From Paracoccus hibiscisoli (lineage in GTDB: Bacteria; Pseudomonadota; Alphaproteobacteria; Rhodobacterales; Rhodobacteraceae): DNA of 64,000 nucleotides. The position numbers and the translations under genes are program-made. The notes under the pieces were generated by a model that was not told where the DNA came from, searched no databases, and saw only the letters and a program-made list of their open reading frames with translations. This document shows, one piece after another, positions 19,523 to 27,608 of this stretch. The stretch is from NCBI RefSeq assembly GCF_005048265.1, contig NZ_SUNH01000003.1:62001-126000 (forward strand). Direction: 5' to 3'. How positions within the stretch are numbered: position 1 is the stretch's first letter; every line of letters begins with the position of its first letter.

Positions 19523-20503
19523 ATGGCCCCCTTCCGACCCTCGATCACCGCCGTGGTCGTCACGCATGACCGGCTGGACAAGCTGTCCGTGACCGTGACG
19601 CGGCTGCTGGACCAGCCGTTGCAGCGGGTGATCGTGGTGGACAACGCCTCGACCGACGGGACCGCCGCCTGGCTGGCCGCGCAGGCCGACCCGCGCCTGC
19701 GCGTGCATCGCTGCGACAGCAACCTGGGCGGCGCGGGCGGGTTTTCCGTGGGCATGCAGCTGGCCCGGGACGAGGAACCTTCGGACTGGACCGTCGTCAT
19801 GGACGATGACGGCCGCCCTGCCCCTGGCGCGATCGACGCCTTCCGCGCGCTGGACCTGACGGGATGGGACGCCATCGGCGCGGCAGTGTTCCACCCCGAC
19901 GGCCGCGTCTGCGAGATGAACCGCCCCTATCGCAACCCGTTCTGGCATCCCGGCGCCTTTCTGCGCACGCTGGCACGGATGCCCCTGGGGCGCGGGCGCC
20001 GCGGCTTTCACCTGACGGACGCCGATTACCGGGCGGACGCCTTGATCCTGCCCGTGGATATGAGCAGCTTCGTCGGCCTGTTCCTGTCGCGCGCGGCGCT
20101 GCAGCGGGCGGGCCTGCCCGATCCGCGCCTGTTCATCTATGGCGACGACCAGCTTTATACGCTGCTGATGCGCCGACAGGGCCTGCGTATCGGCTTTGCC
20201 CCGCAGGTGCGGTTCGACCATGACACCACCGCCGTGCAGGGTCAGGGCGGCGTCGTGCTGCGGCCGATGTGGAAGGTGTTCTACATGTATCGCAACGCGC
20301 TGATGGCCTATCGCGTGGCGGCGGGGCCGTGGTTCTGGCCGCTGGTGCCGCTGCTGTTGCGCAAATGGCGCCGCAAGGCCGCCGATTACGGCCCCGACGC
20401 CACGCTGTTCCGCACCATTCTGGATCAGGCTGTGCAGGACGGTCTGGCCGCGCGGCTGGACCGCACCCATGATGAGGTGTTGCGCCTGGCCCGCCCCGAC
20501 TAG
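19523..20503 (+). CDS. GT2 glycosyltransferase, galactofuranosyltransferase-like (second copy)
   Basis: A 326-residue enzyme. Start placed at ATG 19523; the open frame before it is intergenic in character, and the ribosome site is weak. It has AVVVTHDRLDKL, VVDNASTDGT, NLGGAGGFSVGMQ and VMDDDGRP, the same GT2/GlfT-like architecture as the gene at 13452. The region YGDDQLYTLLMRRQGLRIG contributes acceptor-site acids. The C-terminal amphipathic part (MWKVFYMYRNALMAYRVAAGPWFWPLVPLLL) may bind membrane. With glf in the locus, a role in adding galactofuranose is inferred; rhamnosyl transfer is an alternative. Confidence 0.8.
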   Translation: MAPFRPSITAVVVTHDRLDKLSVTVTRLLDQPLQRVIVVDNASTDGTAAWLAAQADPRLRVHRCDSNLGGAGGFSVGMQLARDEEPSDWTVVMDDDGRPAPGAIDAFRALDLTGWDAIGAAVFHPDGRVCEMNRPYRNPFWHPGAFLRTLARMPLGRGRRGFHLTDADYRADALILPVDMSSFVGLFLSRAALQRAGLPDPRLFIYGDDQLYTLLMRRQGLRIGFAPQVRFDHDTTAVQGQGGVVLRPMWKVFYMYRNALMAYRVAAGPWFWPLVPLLLRKWRRKAADYGPDATLFRTILDQAVQDGLAARLDRTHDEVLRLARPD

Positions 20504-20510
20504 GCGCGCG

Positions 20511-21101
20511 TCAGTCCAGGTGGCCCGCGATGGCGCGGCCCAGGGCAAAGACCCGCTGTTCCAGGATCACCGGCGTCTCGCAGACATAGGTCAGCGACTG
20601 CTGGCGTTCGGTAAAGATCCGCTGGTCCCAGTCCAAGGCCTGCTCCTCGGCGTCGATGGCGTCGAAATCGGGCGGGTCGGCGGCCTCCAGGGCGGCCATG
20701 CGGGCACGGCGCTCTTCGATGCGCAGGGACAGGTCCAGCTGGGACTGGCCATAGCGCGCGATGCCCCCGATCAGGGCGCCGCGGTCATTGTCGATGCGGT
20801 CAAAGATCGCCTGCATCAGCGCCACCAGCTGGGCCTGCGACGCCTCTGCGGCGAAATCGGCGATCTCGGCCTCGGCCTCCTCCAGCGGCAGGCGGCGCTG
20901 TTCCAGCCGTTCGGCCAGGCGGGCGATCTGCGGGTCGCGCACCAGGGCCTGCGCCTCCTCGTCCGGCAGGGGGCCGGTCCAGACCTGCCCCATCGACAGG
21001 TTGGGCTGCTTGCGCTGGATGCAGGGCCAGTCGGGGTCGGTGCCCGCCGCGCCAAGGGCGGGGCCTGACAGCAGCGCCAGCGCCAGGGTGATGCGGATCA
21101 T
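20511..21101 (-). CDS. Conserved hypothetical periplasmic protein of the PQQ-ABC cluster
   Basis: A 196-residue protein with a short signal peptide (MIRITLALALLSGPALGAAG). The body has an early DPDWPCIQRKQPNLSMGQVWTG segment and long helical, charged stretches (QIARLAERLEQRRLPLEEAEAEIADFAAEA), with two Cys that could pair. I do not recognise an enzymatic family; similar genes accompany the ABC transporter of PQQ-dependent alcohol oxidation clusters. It overlaps the ABC permease stop by 4 nt and is the last gene of that operon, so a periplasmic accessory role is likely. Confidence 0.6.
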   Translation of the reverse strand: MIRITLALALLSGPALGAAGTDPDWPCIQRKQPNLSMGQVWTGPLPDEEAQALVRDPQIARLAERLEQRRLPLEEAEAEIADFAAEASQAQLVALMQAIFDRIDNDRGALIGGIARYGQSQLDLSLRIEERRARMAALEAADPPDFDAIDAEEQALDWDQRIFTERQQSLTYVCETPVILEQRVFALGRAIAGHLD

Positions 21102-21922
21102 GCGGGGCCTCCTTTCCGGCGGGCCCAGAGGCCCTTTTGCGGATCATACATGAACACCGCCGCGCCGAAGAACCCCGCCAAACATCCTAGGACCACCGCC
21201 AGCGAGGTCCATTCGACCCGCAGATACAGCGCAAAGCGGATCAGTTCGACCGCATGGGTGAACGGGTTGAAGCGGCAGATGTCGTATAATAGCGGGCTGC
21301 TCTCGCGCATGCGCCACAGCGGATAGAGCGCGGATGAAGCGAAGAACATCGGAAAGATCACGAAGTTCATGACGCCCGCGAAATTCTCCAGCTGGCGGAT
21401 GGCGCTGGACAGGAACAGCCCCATCGCCCCCAGCATCAGTCCCGACAGGATCAGCGCCGGGATCACCGCGACATAGCCCCAGACGGGCGGGCGGATGCCC
21501 CACCAATAGGCGATCGCCAGAAAGGTGAAGACCTGGATGATCGACACGATCACCCCCGCGATCAGCTTGGACCCCAGCAGGAACCAGCGCGGGAAGGGGC
21601 TGACCAGCAGGGTGCGCATGGCCCCGGTCTCGCGGTCATAGACCATCGACAGCGACGATTGCATGCCGTTGAACAGCTGGATCATCGCGACCAGTCCGGG
21701 GGTCACATAGACCTCGTAGAGGACATAGGTCTGATAGGGCGGCGTGATCGACAGGCCCAGCACGGCACGGAACCCGGCGGCAAAGATGAACAGCCAGACC
21801 AGCGGCCGCACCAGCGCCGCCAGGAAACGGCCCCGCTGGTTGACGAAACGCAGCGTCTCGCGCCGGGCGATGCCCAGGAACGCGGTCAGCCAGCCGCGCG
21901 CATGGGCGGTGGGCGGGGTCAC
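21098..21922 (-). CDS. ABC-2 type permease of PQQ-dependent alcohol oxidation system
   Basis: A 274-residue membrane protein with six hydrophobic segments of the ABC-2 (export) type. Characteristic pieces are FLGIARRETLRFVNQRGRF, SSLSMVYDRETGAMRTLLVSPFPRWFLLGSKLIAG and RFNPFTHAVELIRFALY. A GTG start at 21922 overlapping the ATPase stop (GTGA) is preferred over the long upstream frame, which is the shadow of the ATPase gene. Matches the permease of the ABC system associated with PQQ-dependent alcohol dehydrogenases. Its substrate is not established; the genes are required for alcohol growth in some proteobacteria. Confidence 0.85.
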   Translation of the reverse strand: MTPPTAHARGWLTAFLGIARRETLRFVNQRGRFLAALVRPLVWLFIFAAGFRAVLGLSITPPYQTYVLYEVYVTPGLVAMIQLFNGMQSSLSMVYDRETGAMRTLLVSPFPRWFLLGSKLIAGVIVSIIQVFTFLAIAYWWGIRPPVWGYVAVIPALILSGLMLGAMGLFLSSAIRQLENFAGVMNFVIFPMFFASSALYPLWRMRESSPLLYDICRFNPFTHAVELIRFALYLRVEWTSLAVVLGCLAGFFGAAVFMYDPQKGLWARRKGGPA

Positions 21923-22644
21923 GGCGCCACTCCGGTCAGGTCCAGAAAGGCGCGGGTCAGCCCCTGCGCGCCCGCGATATCGCGCGCCGGGCCGTGGCGC
22001 AGCACTTCGCCGCGATGCAGGATCACCAGGTCGTCGGCGGGGTCGATCTCGTCCATGATATGCGTGGCCCACAGCGCGGATACCCCGTCGCGCGTGATCA
22101 GGCGGCGGGTCAGGGCCAGCACCTCGGCCCGCGATTTCACGTCCAGGCCCACGGTCGCCTCGTCAAGCAGCAAGAGGTCGGGGCGATGGATCAGGGCGCG
22201 CGCGATCTCGGCCCGGCGCGACTGGCCGCCCGACAGGGCGGTGACGCGGGCATCGGCGCGGTCGGCCAGATCGACCTGGGCCAGCACCGTGTCGATGCGG
22301 GGCCGGGCCAGGCGGCCGGGAATGCCGTGCAGGCTGGCGTGATAGATCAGGTTCTGGCGGATGGTCAGGTCGGCATCCATCGCGCGGCTTTGGAACACCA
22401 CACCCAGACGCGCCAGCGCCCGCGACGGTTCGCACCGCAGGTCGTGGCCGCCGACCCGGATCGTGCCGGATCGGTTGCTATAAAGCCGCGTGATTAGCGA
22501 GAACAGCGTCGTCTTGCCCGCGCCGTTCACGCCCAACAGCGCTGTGAACCCGCCCTGCGGAACAGTCAGCGAGACGTCCTTCAGCGCCTGCACGGCGCCG
22601 AAGCTGTGGCTGACATTGTCGATCTGCAGGGCGGGCGCGGTCAT
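21919..22644 (-). CDS. ABC transporter ATP-binding protein, PQQ-dependent alcohol dehydrogenase system
   Basis: A 241-residue ATPase. Walker A LLGVNGAGKTTLFSLI, signature LSGGQSRRAEIARAL, Walker B LLLLDEATVGLDVKSRAEV and the switch His in WATHIMDEID are all intact. The N-terminus ALQIDNVSHSFGAVQALKDVSLTVPQG is typical of ABC-2 export ATPases. It partners with the permease encoded next (4-nt overlap). The preceding small periplasmic protein ends one base into its ATG (TAATG). It would power transport linked to methanol or alcohol oxidation at the inner membrane. Confidence 0.9.
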   Translation of the reverse strand: MTAPALQIDNVSHSFGAVQALKDVSLTVPQGGFTALLGVNGAGKTTLFSLITRLYSNRSGTIRVGGHDLRCEPSRALARLGVVFQSRAMDADLTIRQNLIYHASLHGIPGRLARPRIDTVLAQVDLADRADARVTALSGGQSRRAEIARALIHRPDLLLLDEATVGLDVKSRAEVLALTRRLITRDGVSALWATHIMDEIDPADDLVILHRGEVLRHGPARDIAGAQGLTRAFLDLTGVAP

Positions 22645-23261
22645 TACTGGATGTTGAACACGGCCTGCAACGTGTCCCCCGATGAGCCGGGCACAGACAG
22701 CGTATAGCGCCCCGGCAGCACCGCGATAAAGCTCAGCCGCGCGGTCCCCGCACTGTCGAACTCGATGCTGTGGACGCCCATCGGGCGGATCTCGATATCC
22801 TCGATGACGATCTCGTTGATCCAGATCGCGCGGAAGAAATCGCCCCCCGACAGGGCCAGCTCCTGGCTGCCATCGGCATTGATCTCGATCCGATAGTATC
22901 CGCCGGACTTGATCGTGTATTCGCCCCCGGCGACAGGTTGTCCCGAGGCAAGCGTCAGGGGCGCCAGTTCGGTGCGGTTCTGCCGGTCCAAAAGCCCCGA
23001 GAACCCGTATTCGTGCATGCCGCCGGCCTCATAGACACCGCCAGCCTCCTCTGCTTCGGCCTCCTCGTCGTCATCATCATCGGTATCGGCCGCCGCCGGG
23101 TCGTTGGTCTGATCGGTCGCCTCGCCCGATTGCGTGCCCGGTGCCGCCTCTTCGCCGACGACCGCATCGCCTGCCGGAGCCTCGGCATCCTGGGCGTGGA
23201 CGGGCGCGGCCATGACAAGGGCAAGGGCTGCCCCGGCCATCAGTCTGGAAATGGTGCTCAT
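22644..23261 (-). CDS. Periplasmic hypothetical protein with acidic linker in PQQ-ABC operon
   Basis: A 205-residue protein. It has a signal peptide ending MAAPVHAQ, then a low-complexity Ala/Glu/Asp region with a run of Asp and Glu at about residues 60-72, then a compact C-terminal domain (about 95-205; LASGQPVAGGEYTIKSGGYYRIEINADGSQELALSGGDFFRAIWINEIVIEDIEI...). The C-terminal part looks like a small beta-rich domain. I do not recognise the family. Its position between the beta-propeller and ABC ATPase genes suggests an accessory of the quinoprotein system. The Asp/Glu tract could bind metal such as Ca or a lanthanide; that is speculation. Confidence 0.6.
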   Translation of the reverse strand: MSTISRLMAGAALALVMAAPVHAQDAEAPAGDAVVGEEAAPGTQSGEATDQTNDPAAADTDDDDDEEAEAEEAGGVYEAGGMHEYGFSGLLDRQNRTELAPLTLASGQPVAGGEYTIKSGGYYRIEINADGSQELALSGGDFFRAIWINEIVIEDIEIRPMGVHSIEFDSAGTARLSFIAVLPGRYTLSVPGSSGDTLQAVFNIQ

Positions 23262-23285
23262 GGGTTGTCTCCTCCGGTATTGATA

Positions 23286-24257
23286 TCAGTTCGGCGCCAC
23301 GACGACGCCCCAAGGCTGCTGGCCGACCTGGACCGAGCGCAGCACCTCGTCTGTCTCGACATCGATGATCGAGACGTCGTTCGAATTGCCGTTGGTGGTG
23401 TAGAGCCGCGTCTCATCGGGGTTGAAGGCCAGCTGCCAGACCCGCTGCCCGACCAGCAGATAATCGATCACCTCGTCGGTTTCCGCATCCACCACCGCGA
23501 TGCGATTGGCCGGACCCAGTGCGACATACAGTTTCTTGCCATCCGAGGTGACGCGCGCGCCGACCGGCTGGATCGCCTCGGGCAGGACGCCCGGAATCTC
23601 GAAACTGATCTTTTTGGTGATCTGCTGCGTCTCGGGGTCGATGACGCTGACCGTGCCGCCGATCTCGGAGGTCACGTACAGCTTGGACCCGTCGGCGGTA
23701 AACTGGGCAAAGCGGGGGCGGCTGTCGACCAGCACGTTGGCGGTGATCTGATACGTCTCGGTGTCGATGAAATGCGCCATGTTGGTGGTTTCCGAGGTGT
23801 TGATCACCACGCGCCCGTCCGGGCTGACTCCCATGCCCTCGGGCTCCACCCCGACCGGAATCTCGGCCAGGACCTGGCGGGTCTTGACGTCGACCACGGT
23901 GACGATGTTGTCATCCTCGTTCGCGATATAGAGGGGGTTGCCCGACGGGTGCAGCACGAACAGCTCGGGGTCCGGCCCCGAGGGCAGGGTGTGCAGCTCC
24001 TCCATGGTGTTCGGATCGAAGACGCGCACCAGATCGTCGTCGGAGGCACAGACATACAGCTCGGTCCCGTCCGGGCTGATGGTGATGCCGCGCGGGCGGT
24101 TCCCGGCGGGATAGGTGCCGATCACCTCGAAGGTCTCGCCGTCCAGGACGGTGATGTCGTTGCTGCGCTCGTTGCTGACAAAGACGCGGTTGGCCATGGC
24201 GGGGCCCGATGCCAGCATCAGGGCCAGACCGGCGGTGGCGGAAAGCAGATGTCTCAT
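23286..24257 (-). CDS. YVTN-type beta-propeller protein of PQQ-dependent catabolism cluster
   Basis: A 323-residue secreted protein. ATG 24257 was chosen (GGAG six bases upstream; signal peptide MRHLLSATAGLALMLASGPAMA). It consists of about seven repeats of the form VFVSNERSNDITVLDGETFEVIGTYPAG and LYVCASDDDLVRVFDPNT, ending TTNGNSNDVSIIDVETDEVLRSVQVG; this is the beta-propeller protein that accompanies PQQ-dependent alcohol oxidation. Its exact task is not established; electron transfer support or cofactor delivery has been suggested for such clusters. Start overlaps the stop of the binding-protein gene by 4 nt. Confidence 0.87.
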   Translation of the reverse strand: MRHLLSATAGLALMLASGPAMANRVFVSNERSNDITVLDGETFEVIGTYPAGNRPRGITISPDGTELYVCASDDDLVRVFDPNTMEELHTLPSGPDPELFVLHPSGNPLYIANEDDNIVTVVDVKTRQVLAEIPVGVEPEGMGVSPDGRVVINTSETTNMAHFIDTETYQITANVLVDSRPRFAQFTADGSKLYVTSEIGGTVSVIDPETQQITKKISFEIPGVLPEAIQPVGARVTSDGKKLYVALGPANRIAVVDAETDEVIDYLLVGQRVWQLAFNPDETRLYTTNGNSNDVSIIDVETDEVLRSVQVGQQPWGVVVAPN

Positions 24258-25453
24258 GGCGTCTCCGGAAATTGGCATTGGGTTTCGGGGCGGTCGATGC
24301 CCAGCGTGTCCAACTGGCTGGTCTGGTGCAGATACTGGTCCTGCGGGCTGACGGAAGTTGTCAGAACCCCCGTGGTCAGCAGGATCGGCTGGCGCACCTG
24401 GTGGTCCCAGTCGCGGACCGTCAGCGCCTGCCCCTTGAAGCCCGCGACGTCGAAATCGTCGGACAGGATGAAGGCCTTGAGCGTCTCCGGATCGCCGGAA
24501 TTCGTGCGGGTCGCGGCCTCTCCGACGATGCGCAGCGACAGCCAGGTCTGATAGTCGGCCTCGCGGATGGGACGCGCGGCCAGGCGCTCGAAGCGGTTCT
24601 GGAACTGGGTGCCGCCCCAGGCCTCCATCGCCGGATGCCAGCTGCGCGGCACCAGGCCCGCCGACCCGGCCACCGGGCGCGGGTCCCAGGTCAGATAGGG
24701 CAGATGGGCGGCAAAGACGTCGGCCTCGTCGGCGGTGATGACGATGTCATGCTCGGCCGCGCGTTGGGTGAATACCGGCATCTGCGCTTGGACCTGCACA
24801 TGGCCGCTGTCGGTGCGCCGGGCGCCGCCGGTATCCTCGAATTCGCGTTCCTCGACGATGCGGGCGCCGAACTTGGCGGCGGCCGTGCGATAGGCATCGG
24901 CCATGGCCTGGTCCTGCGGGTGGCTGCCGTGGATCAGGAACCAGCGCGGCCAGTTCTTCCACATCAGGAACTGGGCCAGACCGTCGGCCAGCATCGCCCG
25001 GCTTGGCGCGACATGGATCGTGTTGAACCGGCAATCGGCCCCGCGCAGGTTGTCGCCCCGCGCCATCGCGTTGAAGACCATCGCCCGATCCCCCGCCTGA
25101 TCGGCCAGGGCCAGCGTCGTGGCGTCATCGGCCAGCAGCACCACGAACTCGATCCCGTCATCCAGCAGCCGGGCCAGCTCGGCCTCGGCGGTGTCGGGGG
25201 TGGCCGTGACCTCCTCGGCCTCGAAATCCTGGCCCATGAAGCGGCCGGTCGTGTCGTTGTCCTCGATCGCCAGGCGGGCGCCCGCGAACCCCAGATCGGC
25301 GGGCGGCAGATCCAGCCGCGAGATCGGCGGCAGGCCCGGATCGTCAACCCGCAGAACGGCGGCGCGGATCAGCACCGGATCGGGGGACTGGGCCGCAGCG
25401 GGCTGGGCCAGTGCCGCGGCACCCGCCAAAAGTCCTATGATTCCCTTGAGCAT
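24254..25453 (-). CDS. ABC transporter substrate-binding protein, PQQ-dependent alcohol dehydrogenase system
   Basis: A 399-residue periplasmic-binding-protein-like product. Start at ATG 25453 has AGGGAG 8 nt upstream and gives a signal peptide MLKGIIGLLAGAAALAQPAAAQ; the open frame continues upstream but is non-coding. It shows a Leu/Ile/Val-binding-like fold (RLAIEDNDTTGRFMGQDFEAEEV, WFLIHGSHPQDQAMADAYRTAAAKFGARIVEEREF, DIVITADEADVF), matching the solute-binding component of the PQQ-associated ABC system. First gene of the operon 25453-20511. It lies next to a promoter region with a 17-bp motif also found upstream of cycB. Confidence 0.85.
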   Translation of the reverse strand: MLKGIIGLLAGAAALAQPAAAQSPDPVLIRAAVLRVDDPGLPPISRLDLPPADLGFAGARLAIEDNDTTGRFMGQDFEAEEVTATPDTAEAELARLLDDGIEFVVLLADDATTLALADQAGDRAMVFNAMARGDNLRGADCRFNTIHVAPSRAMLADGLAQFLMWKNWPRWFLIHGSHPQDQAMADAYRTAAAKFGARIVEEREFEDTGGARRTDSGHVQVQAQMPVFTQRAAEHDIVITADEADVFAAHLPYLTWDPRPVAGSAGLVPRSWHPAMEAWGGTQFQNRFERLAARPIREADYQTWLSLRIVGEAATRTNSGDPETLKAFILSDDFDVAGFKGQALTVRDWDHQVRQPILLTTGVLTTSVSPQDQYLHQTSQLDTLGIDRPETQCQFPETP

Positions 25454-25612
25454 TTTCTCTCTCCCTGGGGTCATGGTGGGCGGGGATTCGGCCTGCGGCA
25501 ACCCGGTTATTGTTCCCGCCGAAAGCGGGAAGTTTTCCCTCAACCCAAGGTCTGAGGCGGCTACGGCTTTTGTCTGATAGACGCCCGGCATGGTCGGGCG
25601 CATGGTCGGATC
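25454..25612. promoter_or_regulatory. Divergent promoter region of the two PQQ-accessory operons
   Basis: 159 bp between the leftward binding-protein gene and the rightward DUF3280-like gene. It contains an inverted repeat TTCCCGC (25513-25519) / GCGGGAA (25525-25531) with a 5-nt loop, and the motif CCCAAGGTCTGAGGCGG at 25544-25560, which is nearly repeated upstream of cycB. Both are good candidates for regulator binding. Confidence 0.5.
25544..25560 (-). promoter_or_regulatory. Candidate methylotrophy regulator site, copy 1
   Basis: On the minus strand CCGCCTCAGACCTTGGG. It matches 15 of 17 positions of the site at 29568-29584 and lies 91 bp upstream of its minus-strand gene start, a similar distance to that of the cycB copy (98 bp). 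Confidence 0.5.
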
Positions 25613-26128
25613 ATGACCCGAACCGGACCGATATCGACCCTGCTGCTGGCCCTGCTGGCCCCCGCGACCGCCCTGGCACAGGGCGCACCGCCGCCCGGCA
25701 CCGCGACCTGGTTCGGCATCCATTACATCGACACCTCGACCGAGGGCGCGATCAACGGCATCCGCGCGGATGAGACCGACCGCATCACCATGACCGAGGC
25801 CTATATCGCCGAGGATCTGGCCGCGCGGGGCTTTGATCTGACCGCCCCGCCCCCCGAGGCGGTGGCTGCGATCCTGAACCCCGTGCATTCGAACGGGGCC
25901 GATGCCCGCATCGCCCGCGAGATGGGCACCGACTATGTCATCGCGGGCGAGGTCCAGAAGGTGTCGAACCTGATCCAGTCGGTGAACCTGCACATCCGCG
26001 ACGCGGAGACGGGCCGCACCCTGCGTGCCGGATCGGTCGAGATCCGGGGCAATACCGATGACGCGTTCCGGCGCGGCTACAGCTATCTGCTGAGAAATGT
26101 GATCTTTCGGGAGGAACGGAAGGAATGA
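25613..26128 (+). CDS. Secreted DUF3280-like protein of quinoprotein cluster
   Basis: A 171-residue protein with a signal peptide (MTRTGPISTLLLALLAPATALAQG). The core, ATWFGIHYIDTSTEGAINGIRADETDRITMTEAYIAEDLAARGFDLT, then REMGTDYVIAGEVQKVSNLIQSVNLHIRDAETGRTLRAGSVEIRGNTDDAFRRG, resembles small periplasmic proteins (DUF3280/DUF2380 type; family name tentative) that are frequent in methanol/PQQ gene clusters. Function unknown. It starts the rightward operon and overlaps the SRPBCC gene by 4 nt. Confidence 0.65.
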   Translation: MTRTGPISTLLLALLAPATALAQGAPPPGTATWFGIHYIDTSTEGAINGIRADETDRITMTEAYIAEDLAARGFDLTAPPPEAVAAILNPVHSNGADARIAREMGTDYVIAGEVQKVSNLIQSVNLHIRDAETGRTLRAGSVEIRGNTDDAFRRGYSYLLRNVIFREERKE

Positions 26129-26682
26129 GGACGACGACGCTTTTGGCCGGTGCGCTTGGTGCGGTTCTGGCCATGACGACGGTGGCGGGGGCGCATGGCC
26201 CGTCGCGGCTGAAGACCGAACAGACGGTGATGCTGGACGCCACCCCCGCCGAGGTCTGGGAGGTGATCGGCCGGTTCGACGACATGAGCTGGCACCCGGT
26301 GGTGGCCCAGACCGCGATGGTCCCCGAGGGCGCGCCCGCGGATGTCGCCGACGAATCGACCCGTGTGCTGACCCTGGCGGGCGACGGCGACGCCACCATC
26401 ACCGAACAGCTGATGGGCATCGACAATGACAAGATGCAGTACCGCTACATGATCACCCAGGTCGACACGGCGGTGCTGCCGGTCACCAACTATTCCTCGA
26501 CGCTGCAGGTCAGCGACAAGGACGGCAAGGCCGAAGTGCTGTGGCGCGGCGGGTTCTATCGCGGCTTTCCCAACAATGATCCCCCGGCCGAGCTGAACGA
26601 CGATGCCGCCATCGCCGCGGTCGAGGGCGTCTATCAGGCCGGGCTGGACGCGCTGGCCGAGCGGTTCGGCCGCGCCGAATAG
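26125..26682 (+). CDS. Secreted SRPBCC-family protein, MxaD-like
   Basis: A 185-residue protein with a signal peptide (MRTTTLLAGALGAVLAMTTVAGA). The body is a START/polyketide-cyclase-like (SRPBCC) domain: EQTVMLDATPAEVWEVIGRFDDMSWHPVV, then LMGIDNDKMQYRYMITQVDTAVLPVTNYSSTLQV and VLWRGGFYRGFPNN. This arrangement matches MxaD, a periplasmic protein thought to help methanol dehydrogenase interact with its cytochrome. Given xoxF nearby it likely plays the same role for XoxF. Translationally coupled to genes on both sides. Confidence 0.75.
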   Translation: MRTTTLLAGALGAVLAMTTVAGAHGPSRLKTEQTVMLDATPAEVWEVIGRFDDMSWHPVVAQTAMVPEGAPADVADESTRVLTLAGDGDATITEQLMGIDNDKMQYRYMITQVDTAVLPVTNYSSTLQVSDKDGKAEVLWRGGFYRGFPNNDPPAELNDDAAIAAVEGVYQAGLDALAERFGRAE

Positions 26683-27608
26683 TGCTGCGCGCCCTGCTGC
26701 TGGTGCTGATGGGGTCCCCGGTCATGGCCGGGGATCTGGCTTTCGTGACATCCCAGAACGGCAATGCGGTGACGGTGGTGGATCTGGGTCGGGGGGAGAT
26801 CCTGGCGCAGGCCGACATTCCCGGCGCGCCCGCACCGGTCGCCTATGACCCGGCCACCGGCCGCGCCTATGTCATCGCCGCCGATACCGGGCGCCTGCAT
26901 GTCCTGGACGAGGCCGCCCGCCCCCTGAACCATGTCGATCTGGGCGCCGGGGCCTTTGGGCTGGCGGTGGGCGATGGGGCGGTGTTCGTGACGCATTGGT
27001 ACGACGCGCGGCTGACCCGGCTGGACGCGTCGCTGCAACCGGTCTGGGCCGTGCCGACGGGCGCGGCCCCGGCGGGCGTCGCGGTCAGCGCCGATGGCCT
27101 GCTGGTCGCGACCGCCGATCGCGATGCGGATGCGGTCAGCATCTTTGACGCCGCCAGCGGGGCGCGCCTGCACCGGGTGGCGACGGCGGGCGCGCATCCC
27201 TTTGGCATCACCTTTCATGGCGGGCGCCTGTTCACGGCGGATGTGCAGGGCGACCTGGTATCGGTCATCGACCCCGTGGCCGGACGTCTGGTCGGGCAGG
27301 TGCCGACGGGCAGCCACCCCTATGCGGTGGGTTTTGCCGCCGGTCGGGGCTTTGTCACCGATCAGTATGACGGCACGGTCACGGTCTTTGATGCCGCAAC
27401 GCTGGCGGTTCTGGCCACCGTGCCCATCGGCGACTATCCAGAAGGCATCGCCCCCCTGCCCGACGGCAGCGGCGTGGCGGTCGCCAATTGGGATTCGGAC
27501 AGCCTGGTCGTTCTGGACGCCCTGACGCTGGAGGTTACGCATCGCATCGCGATGCCCCCCGGCCCCCGCGCCTTTGGCAGCTTTACGGGGCGACAGGGTC
27601 CGCGATGA
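26682..27608 (+). CDS. YVTN/YncE-like beta-propeller protein, second copy
   Basis: A 308-residue protein with GTG start at 26682, overlapping the upstream stop (TAGTG). A short signal peptide (MLRALLLVLMGSPVMA) is followed by beta-propeller repeats (LAFVTSQNGNAVTVVDLGRGEILAQADI, GVAVSADGLLVATADRDADAVSIFDAASG, GRGFVTDQYDGTVTVFDAATLAVLATVPIGDYPEGI). It is a paralogue of the propeller at 23286 but belongs to a separate, rightward operon. Its last 26 bases overlap the 3' end of the convergent rhodanese gene. Periplasmic accessory role inferred. Confidence 0.78.
   Translation: MLRALLLVLMGSPVMAGDLAFVTSQNGNAVTVVDLGRGEILAQADIPGAPAPVAYDPATGRAYVIAADTGRLHVLDEAARPLNHVDLGAGAFGLAVGDGAVFVTHWYDARLTRLDASLQPVWAVPTGAAPAGVAVSADGLLVATADRDADAVSIFDAASGARLHRVATAGAHPFGITFHGGRLFTADVQGDLVSVIDPVAGRLVGQVPTGSHPYAVGFAAGRGFVTDQYDGTVTVFDAATLAVLATVPIGDYPEGIAPLPDGSGVAVANWDSDSLVVLDALTLEVTHRIAMPPGPRAFGSFTGRQGPR

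Noticed and set aside
22770..24551. 593-residue plus-strand open frame
   Set aside because: Antisense to the beta-propeller and its neighbours; apparent repeats are the mirror of the propeller repeats.
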